Shown here in pieces: positions 1 through 10,500 of a DNA stretch of 64,000 nucleotides (the stretch's first letter is position 1; every line of letters starts with the position of its first letter). The notes under the pieces were generated by a model. The model did no database searches. It worked only from the letters and a program-made list of their open reading frames with translations, and was not told where the DNA came from. The stretch comes from Campylorhamphus procurvoides. Taxonomy: Eukaryota; Chordata; Aves; Passeriformes; Dendrocolaptidae. Location of the stretch: positions 424,892 to 488,891 of the forward strand of contig WBMV01000787.1 in the NCBI GenBank assembly GCA_013396655.1, written 5' to 3'. A program made the position numbers and the translations under genes.

Positions 1-419
1 CTACAAGTTTAGCAATATTTGTTATAGCTTAAAGGAACACAAGGGGACATATTATAATAACTTCATTTTTCAGCATTTAATTAGAGAAAACAGACCCATC
101 CTTGCCCTGCCAAACCCCCAGCAGACCCTGAACCCCAGAAATCAGCAAGGGGCAGTTCTCTGACTGAGTTTGCCCAGAGATAATAACTTGCTTTTTCTTG
201 TTTCCATTGTTATCTCTGGGGGACTTAACTGGGGCCAAAACCAAGCTTGAAACCCTTCCCTAAGTCTGTGCCCTTCCCTCCTGGTACCCCACTCTGACCC
301 AAGATTGGTGCAATGAAGAGCACAGATACAAACCGAGCATCATCATCCTGCAGCCACCGCTGCCCCCAGGCAGTGCCAGCGTCACCAGTGCCACCAGTGC
401 CACCAGAACAGCCTGTTAC

Positions 420-3400
420 CTTTCCCATAGAGCTGCTGGCACTGCCGGTCCAAGGACTGGCAGCGTCCCTGGTAGCAGTAGCCAGTGCCACGCTCGCAGT
501 CGTGCCCATCCTGCACATACACATCGGATGGGCAGGAGGCAGAGGAGCCGCTGCAGAACTCGGGCAGGTCACACTGGGCATCAGCAGCAGGGCGGCACAG
601 CGTGTTCTTCCATCTGAACTGCAGAGGAGGAAGAGCTTTGTGTCCCTCACAGCCAGCCTGAGCACAGCACTGGCCTCGGGATCCCCTCTGAGGCACTCAG
701 GTCACCACATGCATGTGGCACTGCCCAGGACAGTCCCCCAGCAATATTCCCCCCAAGGGAAGCCCAGCCCCAGGAGCCTCTCCCATTGCACAGCAGGAAA
801 TTTGGCTCCATCCCCCAGCGTGGGGACATGTTATTTCTCAAAAAATAAGTAATGATTTTGTGGTTAATTATAAAAATGTGCCTTACCTGACAATTTCTAC
901 AGCACAACCCAGAGGCACACTTTGCTCCTGGCTTAAGCTTGCATGTTTTAGTGCAGCACCTGTTATTCCGGCATTGCTGGGGAAACATGATAAACCCACG
1001 TTGCTCTACTTTTCTGTACCTCTGAGGTTCTGCTCTTCCTCCTTCTCCCCACAAAGGCTACACTTGGGCAGTATGGAGCAGAACAAATGGGCAAAGCTGC
1101 CACCAGACTGATGCTATAGAAACAATCCCAAACCCAGCATAACCCTTCCTGGGCTGCAGTGGGGCCCTCAGTCCCAAGGGTTTGTTATTCCACACATACC
1201 CACAGCACAAAAGCAGGGATTTAGCCATGACTGCCGTGGCACCCACCTTGGCTGTCCCACAGTCACACTGCTCTCCTGGCTCCACCACCCCATTGCCACA
1301 GACAGCCCCGCTGCGCTGGGACAGGCGGGTCAGGCGAGGTCTGTCAAAGAGGCACACACCTCTGCCCTGCTTCAGGAAGGTCTCAAAGTCCCTGAGGCTG
1401 CAGTTGCTAAAGGCTTTTGCCCCGCTGAAATGTCTAAAATAAGGCAATTATCAGTTTACATGTTACAGGTTCACCACCCCTCGCTCTCTCCAAGCCAAGG
1501 GCTCACCCAGATGTCAGCACAGGGCACTATGGCCCCAGGGGGCTGCCAGTTCACCTGATCTAAAGTTCATTATTAATGGAGACTGAGAAACATAAGTCCA
1601 TTTTGGAGAGCAAAGGTCTCTTTTGTCAAACTAAGCACTGAATTGCTATTTAATTTTTTAATTTTTTCCTTCTTAAAGGAATAAAAGCAGGTATTCCTTC
1701 ACTGAAAGGGTATTCAGGTATTGGAAGGGGCTGCCCAGGGAGGTGGTGGTGTCACCATCCCTGGAGGTGTTCAAGGAATAACTGGGCATGGCACAAAGTG
1801 CTCTGGTCTAATTGATAAGGTGGTGATCAGTCACAGCTTGGACTCAGTGGTCCTGGAGGTCTTTTCCAACCCAAACGATTCCATGATCCTGATTTGTTGT
1901 GATTTTCGCAGTGGAACGACAATTGTCGAAGACACCACTGATGAGGGCACACCACACCAACACCCCCAGCCCCTCCGAGCCCTGAGGGCAGGAACAGCCC
2001 CAGCCAACTCACAGTGCCTGGGGGCTCATGAGGCAAACACGAGCAGAGCAGCCACAGGCTCGGGAGCCATCGGAGCTCACGCCCAGGCTGCGAGCCAGCA
2101 CCTGTGCCAGGAGGACGGAGAAGGACTCCAGTGTCACGTTCCTGTGGTACTGCAGGGAGAGGAGAGCCAGGCTGAGCATTCCCTGTGGACACCCCTGCTC
2201 TGGACACGGATAATCCCACCCATGCACATCCCTGCTGCCCATGGGCGAGCTCGGGGTTCACAGCCACGTGGGCTGGTCAGGGACAGGAGGGGACAGGTGG
2301 GACAATACCAGGGCCACTGCAGCTGAGGCATCGCTATGACACGCCTTTCCCAGAGCTGTTGCACTCACAAGTGGTCCTTGGTCCCTGTACCTGGAACAGA
2401 GGTGTGTTCATCAGTCATCCAGCCTGGGACACCCCATCACTGTGGGGAGTCCTGGGTCTGTCCAGCCCCAGTCCCCTCCAGTAGTCCTGGCTGCTCTGCT
2501 GTCCCTGGGGCAGCTGGGGTGGGGTCTGTGTGGTGGGGGGCTGCTGTCTGGTGCCAGGCAGGGACTGGGGCTGTCCCTGTCCCTGTGCAAGGGTGGGTGG
2601 GATGGATGGCACCACCGTGGCTGCTGCACTGCCATTGAAGGGCTGGCTGGAAGGAATGTCTTGGAAGAAACACTTCCAGAATAGTAAGGACTTAGAAAGC
2701 ATGTAAGAAATATGGCTTTTAAAAAATAAATTTGTCATGGGAGTGTTTGTAGTTCAACCTACATTGGTTTGACTGATCTCTACCATGTAACCTTTAATGA
2801 TAAGGAGCCTTTATCTTACCCTAAGAGAGAAGTGATGTCGTGTGCCTGCAGCTCCAGAGACAGCTGTTTCCACTGTAAAAATCGCTGCAGAAGGTCATCT
2901 GCATCCCCTGCTGTCAGTATTTTATCCCCCTCTGCCCACAGCTCCAGTGAAGACAGCACAATGGTGATGTTAAGGGGATTAAACATCTGAAAGGGGAAAG
3001 GAAACACCTGCTCACACACCTTCCCTTTGTGCAGTCACCCCTCAATGACATCTGTAGCCAAAAAGAACAAACACCTAAAGAAACCCTAAAAAGATAGAGC
3101 AAGAGGCCTGAGCCAAAGCCCAATAACCTCATAGGAAGGCATTAGGGGAATAATCTCTCATTACATGCATGAACCATAGCGACACCAGTGAAGTGAAGAG
3201 GAGGACTGGAAGTTGCTTACAAGCACCTGAGAGGAAACAGGTCAATTGGATCAGTGAGATCAGGGATGTGCTGCACAGAGAGGGAGCAACCCAGGCAGCC
3301 TCAAAGCTGCTTTTTGGCTGCCCAAAAGCAAACTGCCTGTTTTTCTGTACATCTCCATGATACACAGCCACTGCATAGGGCAGGGTGTTCTTTTGCAGTG

Positions 3401-5351
3401 TGCTGATGTACCCAGAGGAAAAACCTTCTCAGGAAAACTGATTTTTTTAACATAACCCCCTCTTAGACCCAAAAGCAGCTAGGAGAGAGGACCACTACTA
3501 ACACCTGCAACTTACTGCAATACAAACCAGACTTTAAAACTCACATTGTTGACTAAATTGAAAGCCTGGATTATCTTCTGCGTGGCAGCATTCGGGTCTG
3601 ACCCCATATGGTTGTACTGAAAAACAACCCAAGAGGATGTTAAGTGCAAATGAGGTGATTACGAGGGTGAAAGCAGAACAATATTGGAACACTGAAATGA
3701 TTCAAAACACCCAGCCATGGAGATGTGAGCTACAAATCTGCACTCCTTTCCTACAAAATCCGCAGAACTTCAAAAGGATAAACAAAGCCATGTAAAAGCT
3801 GGGAAATGGCACCATTTCCATGCTCACAGAAGTCAGGCAGATTCAAGGAGAAAGTGTCTTGCACAGACTTACCAAAGCCTTGTCCAAAACCACATACACT
3901 GTGAGGTATTTGGGAGACTCTGCTGTGGCCGAGAGGGGCTGAAAGAGAAAATGGGCTCCAATATAAATTCCTGCATTCTCTGCCACCTAAAGTCTCCTTT
4001 CAAAGCTTGTGTCCAAATGTCTGACCAAAGCTTCCTGCAGGATCAGACTCCACCTCGTGGGATGGGGACAACAGCACTACAAGAACAGGCACCACTCACC
4101 TCATCATCCTCATGGGCCTTGGCTGACATCTCCTCTGCCACCAGCCCACCCATCCCTGTCCTGGGGGGGCTGTGGGCCAGGAAGGAACCTGCTGTGTCCT
4201 CCTCACTCACTCGATACACGAGGTGCTGGAATGCAGGGGAATAGTCCAGGGGCTCAATCCCGTAGCTGATGTTCTCAAACTGCAGCAAACCCCTGCCAAG
4301 GCAGTGGCACTGGCCATTTGCTGCTGGCACGGCCTCCCAGCCATCCCTGGGCTCCCCATGGCAAAGGCCTGGCAGCACCTGCAGGCAGGGCAGCACAGGG
4401 ACATGGTGGCACGTTACCTGAGCCCCGAGCAGGTGCTGAGGGTCACTGCTGAGCTGGGGAAGCCATCGATGTACCCCCAGTAGTAGCAGCCTCCCTAAAA
4501 TACAACACAACAGAAGACAGGGAGCCCCTTCTGTGGCTGGGAAGGCAATTCCCTCACCCACCGCCCAGACAGCTGGACTGGCTGCACTGGACAGAGGTCC
4601 ATGCTGTGAAAAACTAGTGTACAAACACCCCAAAGCAAGGCCAGGTTACCTTGATGTGGGCTGACTCAGGATGAAAAGAGCCCTCCTCATTTGACATATA
4701 AATCTGGAAATCGTCAGATAAAAAGGCACTACAAGAGAAAGGTGAGGGTGCAAAATGAAGCACTTAAACAGCATCCATTACCCTGAGCTTCTTGCAGGTC
4801 CTGCAGCCACTGGGGAGCAGGACAGCAATTGTCAGGAGGGGCAGCATCAGGGCCAACTCACTGGTGCTGCAGGTGGATGGTGTATGGCCTCCCCTCGATC
4901 TTCAGGACATAGGACACCGTGTCCTTGTGCGTGCAGAAAAGCAGAGAAGGGGAGAATTAGGGAGTTGGAAGAGCACAAGCTGAGGCCCCTTGCAAACAGA
5001 GGATGAGCACGGAGAGGGCATCGCTGTTGCAGTGCTGGTGGCACGTGACAGCTGCCAGCACATCTGTACCCTCCTCTGCAGCTGAAGACATCACTGTCCC
5101 CCTGCCCCTCTTCCCCCCAGAGCCCCCCAGCACCGTGCCTGCTGCAGCCTCGTCACTCCTGTCCCGTTCACTGGCAACTGCTGTGGGATCATGATCTGGG
5201 ATGGGACCTGCCAGCCCAGAGGGGACAGAGACCCCCATGGCTGAGCCCAGAGCCGGGGGGTGGAGGGTGTGGGGGGGCCCTGCCCAGCCTCATGCAGCAG
5301 TTCCAGGAGCAGCAGGAGCAGCAGTGGTGGCATTGCACAGAGTGGCCCCAT
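420..5351 (-). CDS. ADAM32: ADAM32, 5' part (catalytically inactive ADAM), continues off left edge
   Basis: Membrane protein of the ADAM family, testis-enriched in mammals. Exons read on the minus strand, in order, all with consistent phases: 4862-4923, 4650-4728, 4418-4494, 4100-4292, 3873-3938, 3545-3616, 2820-2986, 2309-2390, 2013-2149, 1247-1433, 887-976, 420-618. They encode the prodomain ([15 protein letters not shown]), a metalloprotease-like domain ([24 protein letters not shown]) and the disintegrin to cysteine-rich region ([19 protein letters not shown]). The IVLSSLELW and LLQ-F-WKQ segments resemble ADAM32 more than other ADAMs as I recall them. The zinc site is lost ([13 protein letters not shown]). 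The remaining cysteine-rich, EGF, TM and tail exons are outside the window. The N-terminal exon is uncertain: an open frame from M at 5351 (or 5333) has a Leu-rich signal peptide and runs into [15 protein letters not shown], with no clear exon 1 donor. Position next to ADAM9 supports the name. Confidence 0.85.
1713..1905 (+). mobile_element. CR1 LINE 3' fragment
   Basis: The forward strand reads GGGGCTGCCCAGGGAGGTGG, then a CACCATCCCTGGAGGTGTTCAAGG motif and ends near TGGAGGTCTTTTCCAACC..GATTCCATGAT. This is the familiar 3' end of avian chicken repeat 1. It lies in the ADAM32 intron between exons 1247-1433 and 2013-2149. It is truncated and non-coding. Confidence 0.9.
2013..2149 (-). CDS. ADAM32: ADAM32 exon with degenerate zinc-binding site
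   Basis: This exon is the positional equivalent of the catalytic exon of active ADAMs, and of ADAM9 14614-14747 in this window. Active enzymes carry HExxHxxGxxHD. Here the aligned stretch reads [13 protein letters not shown], so all three zinc-ligand histidines and the catalytic glutamate are replaced while the Gly and final Asp remain. The following cysteines ([11 protein letters not shown]) and the Met-turn region are kept, so the fold is probably intact without proteolysis. Acceptor is CCCTGCAG at 2150 and donor is GTGAGT at 2012; the exon starts in phase 0 and leaves 2 nt. Confidence 0.85.
5160..5351 (-). CDS. ADAM32: Putative ADAM32 signal-peptide exon(s)
   Basis: An open frame starts at Met 5351 (G at -3, G at +4) or Met 5333. 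It encodes [17 protein letters not shown], a convincing signal peptide, and stays open through [15 protein letters not shown]. That stretch resembles the first mature segment of ADAM32 and is followed by a possible donor (GGA|GTGACG) in phase 0, matching the next exon at 4923. Mammalian ADAM genes have an intron between signal peptide and mature start, but no consensus GT donor is visible after the leucine run. Either a very short or non-canonical intron exists here or the two parts form one exon. Confidence 0.5.
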
Positions 5352-5440
5352 TGCCAGCCGGTAACAACCCCACCAGTAACAGCCCCACAGCCCACCAGTA
5401 ACTGCCCCTCAGGTAACGGCCACACCAGTAACAGCCCCTC
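5352..5440. repeat. Short degenerate tandem repeat in ADAM9-ADAM32 spacer
   Basis: A CAGTAAC-(A/T)-GCCCC unit recurs at irregular spacing of about 20 nt (ACCAGTAACAGCCCC, CCCACCAGTAACTGCCCC, ACACCAGTAACAGCCCC). It occupies the sequence just upstream of the proposed ADAM32 start and so could be part of its promoter. No function can be read from it. Confidence 0.55.
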
Positions 5441-5489
5441 CCTCCCCTAAAGCAGAGGCTGAGGCAGAGCCTTGTACAAAACTGGCATC

Positions 5490-5495
5490 TTTATT
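5490..5495 (-). terminator. Distal polyadenylation signal AATAAA for ADAM9
   Basis: Minus-strand AATAAA, the most distal of three in the presumed ADAM9 3'UTR (others at 6135-6140 and 7264-7269). If used, the 3'UTR is about 1.9 kb and ends some 120-140 bp before the proposed ADAM32 start. Which signal is used cannot be decided from sequence alone. Confidence 0.5.
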
Positions 5496-7263
5496 GCTTG
5501 TTGGGTCCGTACAAAGGGGTTGGGAACAGCCCTTTGGCCAGAGCCCAGCACGGGCCGGCTGCGGAGGTGAACATGGTGTGAACCACGGCCCCGTCAGCTC
5601 CAGACCCACCTGGGGACAGGTATCCGTACACTTTACAAAAGAAAGTCAGTAGTCATCTTAATTATTCAGCACAAAAACATTGGAGCCATTTCCTGTCCCT
5701 GGCATCGTTTCTAAACCCACACGTCCCTGCCCTCCACAACTGTGGCTATTCCAACGTGCACGCTGGGAGTACAAAAACTCTTTGTCTAGTAAAGGCACCA
5801 TTTTCAGCATAGTTTAGTTCAGACACACAGCGTCACACACAGTTAAGTACATCCCTCTGGATGACTTCATTCCCTGGATCCCCTCCTCAGTCCCACCCTC
5901 TGCCTGGGGCTGGAGATGGGCCACATCCAGCTGCAGAGCTCGTCGTGACAGACAGACAGACAGACAGGCCAGGGGGAGCAGGACACAGCAACATTAGGAA
6001 GTGATTGATTATCATGGAACAATCAGGAGACCCCCACCAGTACAGCTGGTGAAATTCGAGGTGACACTTTACAGATTTTAATAGTGTTATAAATCTTAGT
6101 CTAAGTTTATGGGAAACCACAGGAGTTCAAGTATTTTATTACTGCACACACTATATATATATGTATTTATATATGTATATACAGAGGAAAAGATGATTTT
6201 TTTTGGCAATATTAGGGGGATTTTACAGATTGAACTGTGCTTGTGGTGAGCACAGAGTGAAACAGCCCAGCACTCTCTTCAGCACTTTTAGCAAGTTGTG
6301 CAATAGATTTCTATTTGTGACCACAACATCCAGCTTCCACCCAGGGCACCATAGGGTCAGGATCCACATCTGCTTTCTCCTCTCCTAGCACACTGAATGC
6401 TGAGCAACTCTGCTCAGCAGGAGTAACAAACTCCAGTCTAGCCTGTGGTGCAGGAGCAGAGGGCAGTCTAGTCTGACACAAGGTGGCCTGAAAGCATCCT
6501 GACTGACACTACAGAGGTTTGGGGATCAAAAGAGGGGGTGTAGTCACCAGGTTCCTGTTTGAAGTGCACAGAGAAGCTCTGGTGGTCCAGGCAGAGACAC
6601 TTCCCACTTCCCAGTGTCCTGCAGGGACTGCTGCTCTGTCTTTAGACCTGAATAAAAACCCAACAGCACTCCATTTGTTAAAACCAGAATATGGCCGTGT
6701 CTTCTCGTACCTTTATCTTCACTGCCCATCCATGTATTAGTGGGAATTAGTACAGGAGTCTCATTTAGCCAATGTCTAATTAAAAAGCATTAAACTCAGT
6801 GCTCCTATAGCACAGCTTAGTGTCAATCAGCATGGAATTCAGAATTTAAGTGCATTATTACGCATCTATAAACATATATACATGCATAAACACGTTTAAA
6901 ATATATCTCTCTTCCTCTGAAAGTCCACTGAGACCTCCACTTGTGCCATCAAGGTGTACACAGGAAACACTTTCTAGTCCATGCAGAGTAACTGTAAATT
7001 AACTGACCAGATCTCCTCGTTTTGCAAGTGGGATACTCTGATTCCTCACTGCACAGTCAGAGAGATGACAACGAACCGGGCAATTCCTTACCAGGGCTCA
7101 CGGCAGAAATGGGGAAGCCCAAAGTGCCTCCCACATGCTGGATTTCAGGACTATTTCCCTCCAGGCTGCTGCACTCCCACTGCCAGCCCCGCTGCAGCGG
7201 CAAAGCTTGGGCAGAGCGAGGAACAGGCCGGGTGTTTCAGTCCCTGGAGCTTTGGTCGAGGTA

Positions 7264-7269
7264 TTTATT
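7264..7269 (-). terminator. Proximal polyadenylation signal AATAAA for ADAM9
   Basis: Minus-strand AATAAA about 140 nt past the ADAM9 stop codon. It would give a short-3'UTR isoform. Confidence 0.4.
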
Positions 7270-7409
7270 TAGTGTCAAGTCCTACATTCCTGGTTTGGAA
7301 GTCTCGCTTGCCCCGTCCCAGCTGCCGGGGTGCCAGGAGGGGAACTGCAATGTCGGCTCTGCTGCAGCAAACAGGTCAGCTCACACGAAGGCCCCAAGGA
7401 AGCCAAAAG

Positions 7410-7521
7410 CTATTTGGGAGGCAAAGGGGCCGGTCGGGAAGGGAAATACTGTCCCTGAGGTAAACATTTCTGCTGGGGCGGCGGTCCCTGAGGTACAACC
7501 TTCTGCTGGGGGGGCGGCGGT
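7410..7521 (-). CDS. ADAM9: ADAM9 last coding exon, SH3-binding tail
   Basis: Acceptor CTCTCCCAG at 7522 joins the exon ending at 8735 (AG|A codon). It reads [12 protein letters not shown] then [11 protein letters not shown] and ends [13 protein letters not shown] before TAG. The proline clusters are the SH3-ligand type that in mammalian ADAM9 bind endophilin and sorting nexins. The 11-12 residue unit is present twice in tandem. The longest open frames here are in other frames and are not the gene. Confidence 0.88.
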
Positions 7522-10500
7522 CTGGGAGAGGACAGAGGAGCTGTTGTCAGTCAGGGAGGCTGCACCCACCACCCACAGCCCTCNNNNNNNNNNNNNNNNN
7601 NNNNNNNNNNNNNNNNNNNNNNNNNNNNNNNNNNNNNNNNNNNNNNNNNNNNNNNNNNNNNNNNNNNNNNNNNNNNNNNNNNNNNNNNNNNNNNNNNNNN
7701 NNNNNNNNNNNNNNNNNNNNNNNNNNNNNNNNNNNNNNNNNNNNNNNNNNNNNNNNNNNNNNNNNNNNNNNNNNNNNNNNNNNNNNNNNNNNNNNNNNNN
7801 NNNNNNNNNNNNNNNNNNNNNNNNNNNNNNNNNNNNNNNNNNNNNNNNNNNNNNNNNNNNNNNNNNNNNNNNNNNNNNNNNNNNNNNNNNNNNNNNNNNN
7901 NNNNNNNNNNNNNNNNNNNNNNNNNNNNNNNNNNNNNNNNNNNNNNNNNNNNNNNNNNNNNNNNNNNNNNNNNNNNNNNNNNNNNNNNNNNNNNNNNNNN
8001 NNNNNNNNNNNNNNNNNNNNNNNNNNNNNNNNNNNNNNNNNNNNNNNNNNNNNNNNNNNNNNNNNNNNNNNNNNNNNNNNNNNNNNNNNNNNNNNNNNNN
8101 NNNNNNNNNNCAAGAGACCCCCCAGGCCACCAGGACGTGGCCACTGCCAAGATCTCCTGGCCACCACACCTCTGCCTCCATGCTAAGACTCCCTTCAAAC
8201 ATGCCAGTCATACTCTTCCTTCCATTGCCTGAAACCCTCAGGGAGCTCCAGTTAAAATGCTCCTTTTCTCCCAAAATCATTTAAAGATGCACCCCCAAGT
8301 GCCATTATCATTAATGCAGCACGTCTTTCCAGCTAAATAGTAAAAGCCATACACTTTCCATAGCTGGAAATAAAAGTAAAGTGCAAGCAGATGAATTGCT
8401 TAAGTATCACAATATAAAATACTATTTGCCTATTCATTTTTAAAAGTGGTTTTGATCACTCTATTCAAGTGCTCAACAGCAGATTTTGGGACCTTTGGGA
8501 TTTTTGGTATCTCAGTACCCAACACTTCCCAGGCCCATGTGTGTCATGGCACAGCATTACAGCTCACAAGTGCAATTAAAAGGTAAAATGAAAAATAAAG
8601 GAGAACTTTCTGTTCAAAGTAATAAGAAATGATCCTGCATTTGGCCATAACACTCACAAATCAAAAAAACCAGCAGATTATAATAAATCCCTTCAGTGCC
8701 ACTGCCAGGAGGTATCTGCAGTAATTCCACTGACCTGCTGGGCAGCCTCGGTGGCTGCTGCACTGGGTACTGGGGAGGGGGATAGTAGGGCTGGTGGAAA
8801 GCCTGCTGAGGGTGCTGGTTAACTGGGTAAGCTGGGACAGGAAAGGTGTTTGGATCCATATCCTGCGAAGAAATAACAAAAACTTTCATGAATTGCACAT
8901 AGGGAATGAAAATATTTGTGTTGTGTTAACTGACATTCAAGACCACTCGTAAACCAGCCTGGCAATGTCAGAGTTGCTCTTTCCTCTGAGATACTCAGTA
9001 GGAAGAAGAAACAGCAGTCTTGGAAGTGCTGTGCTTTGGAAAAACATGGAAAGGGTGATCATAACAGCATCTGGTTTGCTCTGGGAGTGTGCTTTGGCTG
9101 GCTGTGGAGTGGAGCTGGCAGGCCTGCTCCCTTCCATGGGCTCCAATGAGAGGGAAAGGGAGCAGCAAAGCAGGTAAACTGCTTGTCAAGGCAAGCACAG
9201 CCTGGGACAAAGCTTAAACTGTGGGAAACTGAGGAGTTTCCCATACACCCCTTAGGAAATAAATATTCTCTCTGCTTCTTAGCAAAGAGAAAACATCATT
9301 TTCAGAAAGGAAGTAACTTTGAAGCTTTTATTAGGGAAAAAACCCCATATAAACTGCCTTTATCTGTTACTTGAGAGTAACAAAGTAATGGAGAGTAGAT
9401 GATTCCTACCGTGGGTACAGCTCTTGGAGGGTAAGGCATGCCATGGGAGAAGCCTCTGTGCTGGTAGTCCCTGGGCTGGGTGTCTGGACGAGGAGGAGGT
9501 GACTGAAGTGACCTGAAATCCAATGGACAGGGACTTTTTGAGCATATAACCCAGACACAGTGACTGTGCAGGCCATGAACTCCAGCACTGTGAACCTGAC
9601 AGCTGGTTTTACACTGTCTTAGCACACATCAAATGTCAGGAAGACAATATTTACCAGAAATCTAATAAAGAACAACTCTTTCTGTTTAGGACTCTGAGAG
9701 CTTCTCTTTGCCACTTTATACCAAAAATATAAACCCCACTACCAATGCACGACAACAAACATAATGGTAAAGACAAAATTCTCTGCTCTCTTGATTTAGA
9801 ATGCATTTGTCCTTTCTGCCATTGCCAGGGACAAGCTACATGTGTCACTGATGCAGAGACCTTTGCCTGACATCCTGGGCCTGGGAGACACCTCCGTGCT
9901 TGGCATGATTATTCAAAGGGCAGAGGAGAAGGCAGAAAGGAGAAGGCACTCACGAATGGCAGCGGGACATCATCCTTCTGAAGCATCGTTTCAGCCTGTC
10001 CCTCTTGACAAAGGCCAGAGCAGCAGCTATGAGGAGGGGCAGCACCAAGAAAAAGAACACCAGCAGCCCGTTGCGCAGAGAGGTGTCTTTGTCTGAGAGG
10101 AAAAAACCATGGAGAAGAAATAAGTCTTACATGGTGGCACCATCACCTGGCTCACAGCAGCAGTGAGTATTCAGCAGGATTGATTCTACAACCATTTTCC
10201 ATTTTTCATAATAAAAACCCAAAAGAACGCAGTAAGACTGCAAGATATATGCCCAAATAAATTCTCTTCTGTTTATCTTTTCACAGGGATTGTCTGGTCA
10301 AAGATGAAAGAGCCATACATGTCATGATACCCTGGGCTACAACAGCATATTGAATTAGGAGATCAATCCTCTTTGTGAAGATCTTATGAGAGAGGAAAAC
10401 AGAGCTTCTCCCCTTTGATCTGATCATAAATCATCTTCTTTTCTGACCACTGTTTGCTGTAGGCAAAGAACTCAGGTTCTTAACAATTTCTACCTTTTTA

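Larger units (their letters stand above)
5475..7409 (-). other. ADAM9: Presumed ADAM9 3'UTR
   Basis: Sequence downstream of the ADAM9 stop codon at 7410-7412, carrying three AATAAA signals. It contains a (GACA)n tract at about 5946-5968 and a TA-rich stretch at about 6150-6182. No conserved ORF, RNA gene or second transcript was recognised. Confidence 0.5.

Noticed and set aside
1721..2326. 201-codon plus-strand frame
   Set aside because: Its first third is CR1 sequence and the rest is the antisense of ADAM32 exon 2013-2149.
7022..8284. 420- and 299-codon frames spanning 7584-8110
   Set aside because: Half of each is translated N. The true coding exon here (7410-7521) is in another frame.
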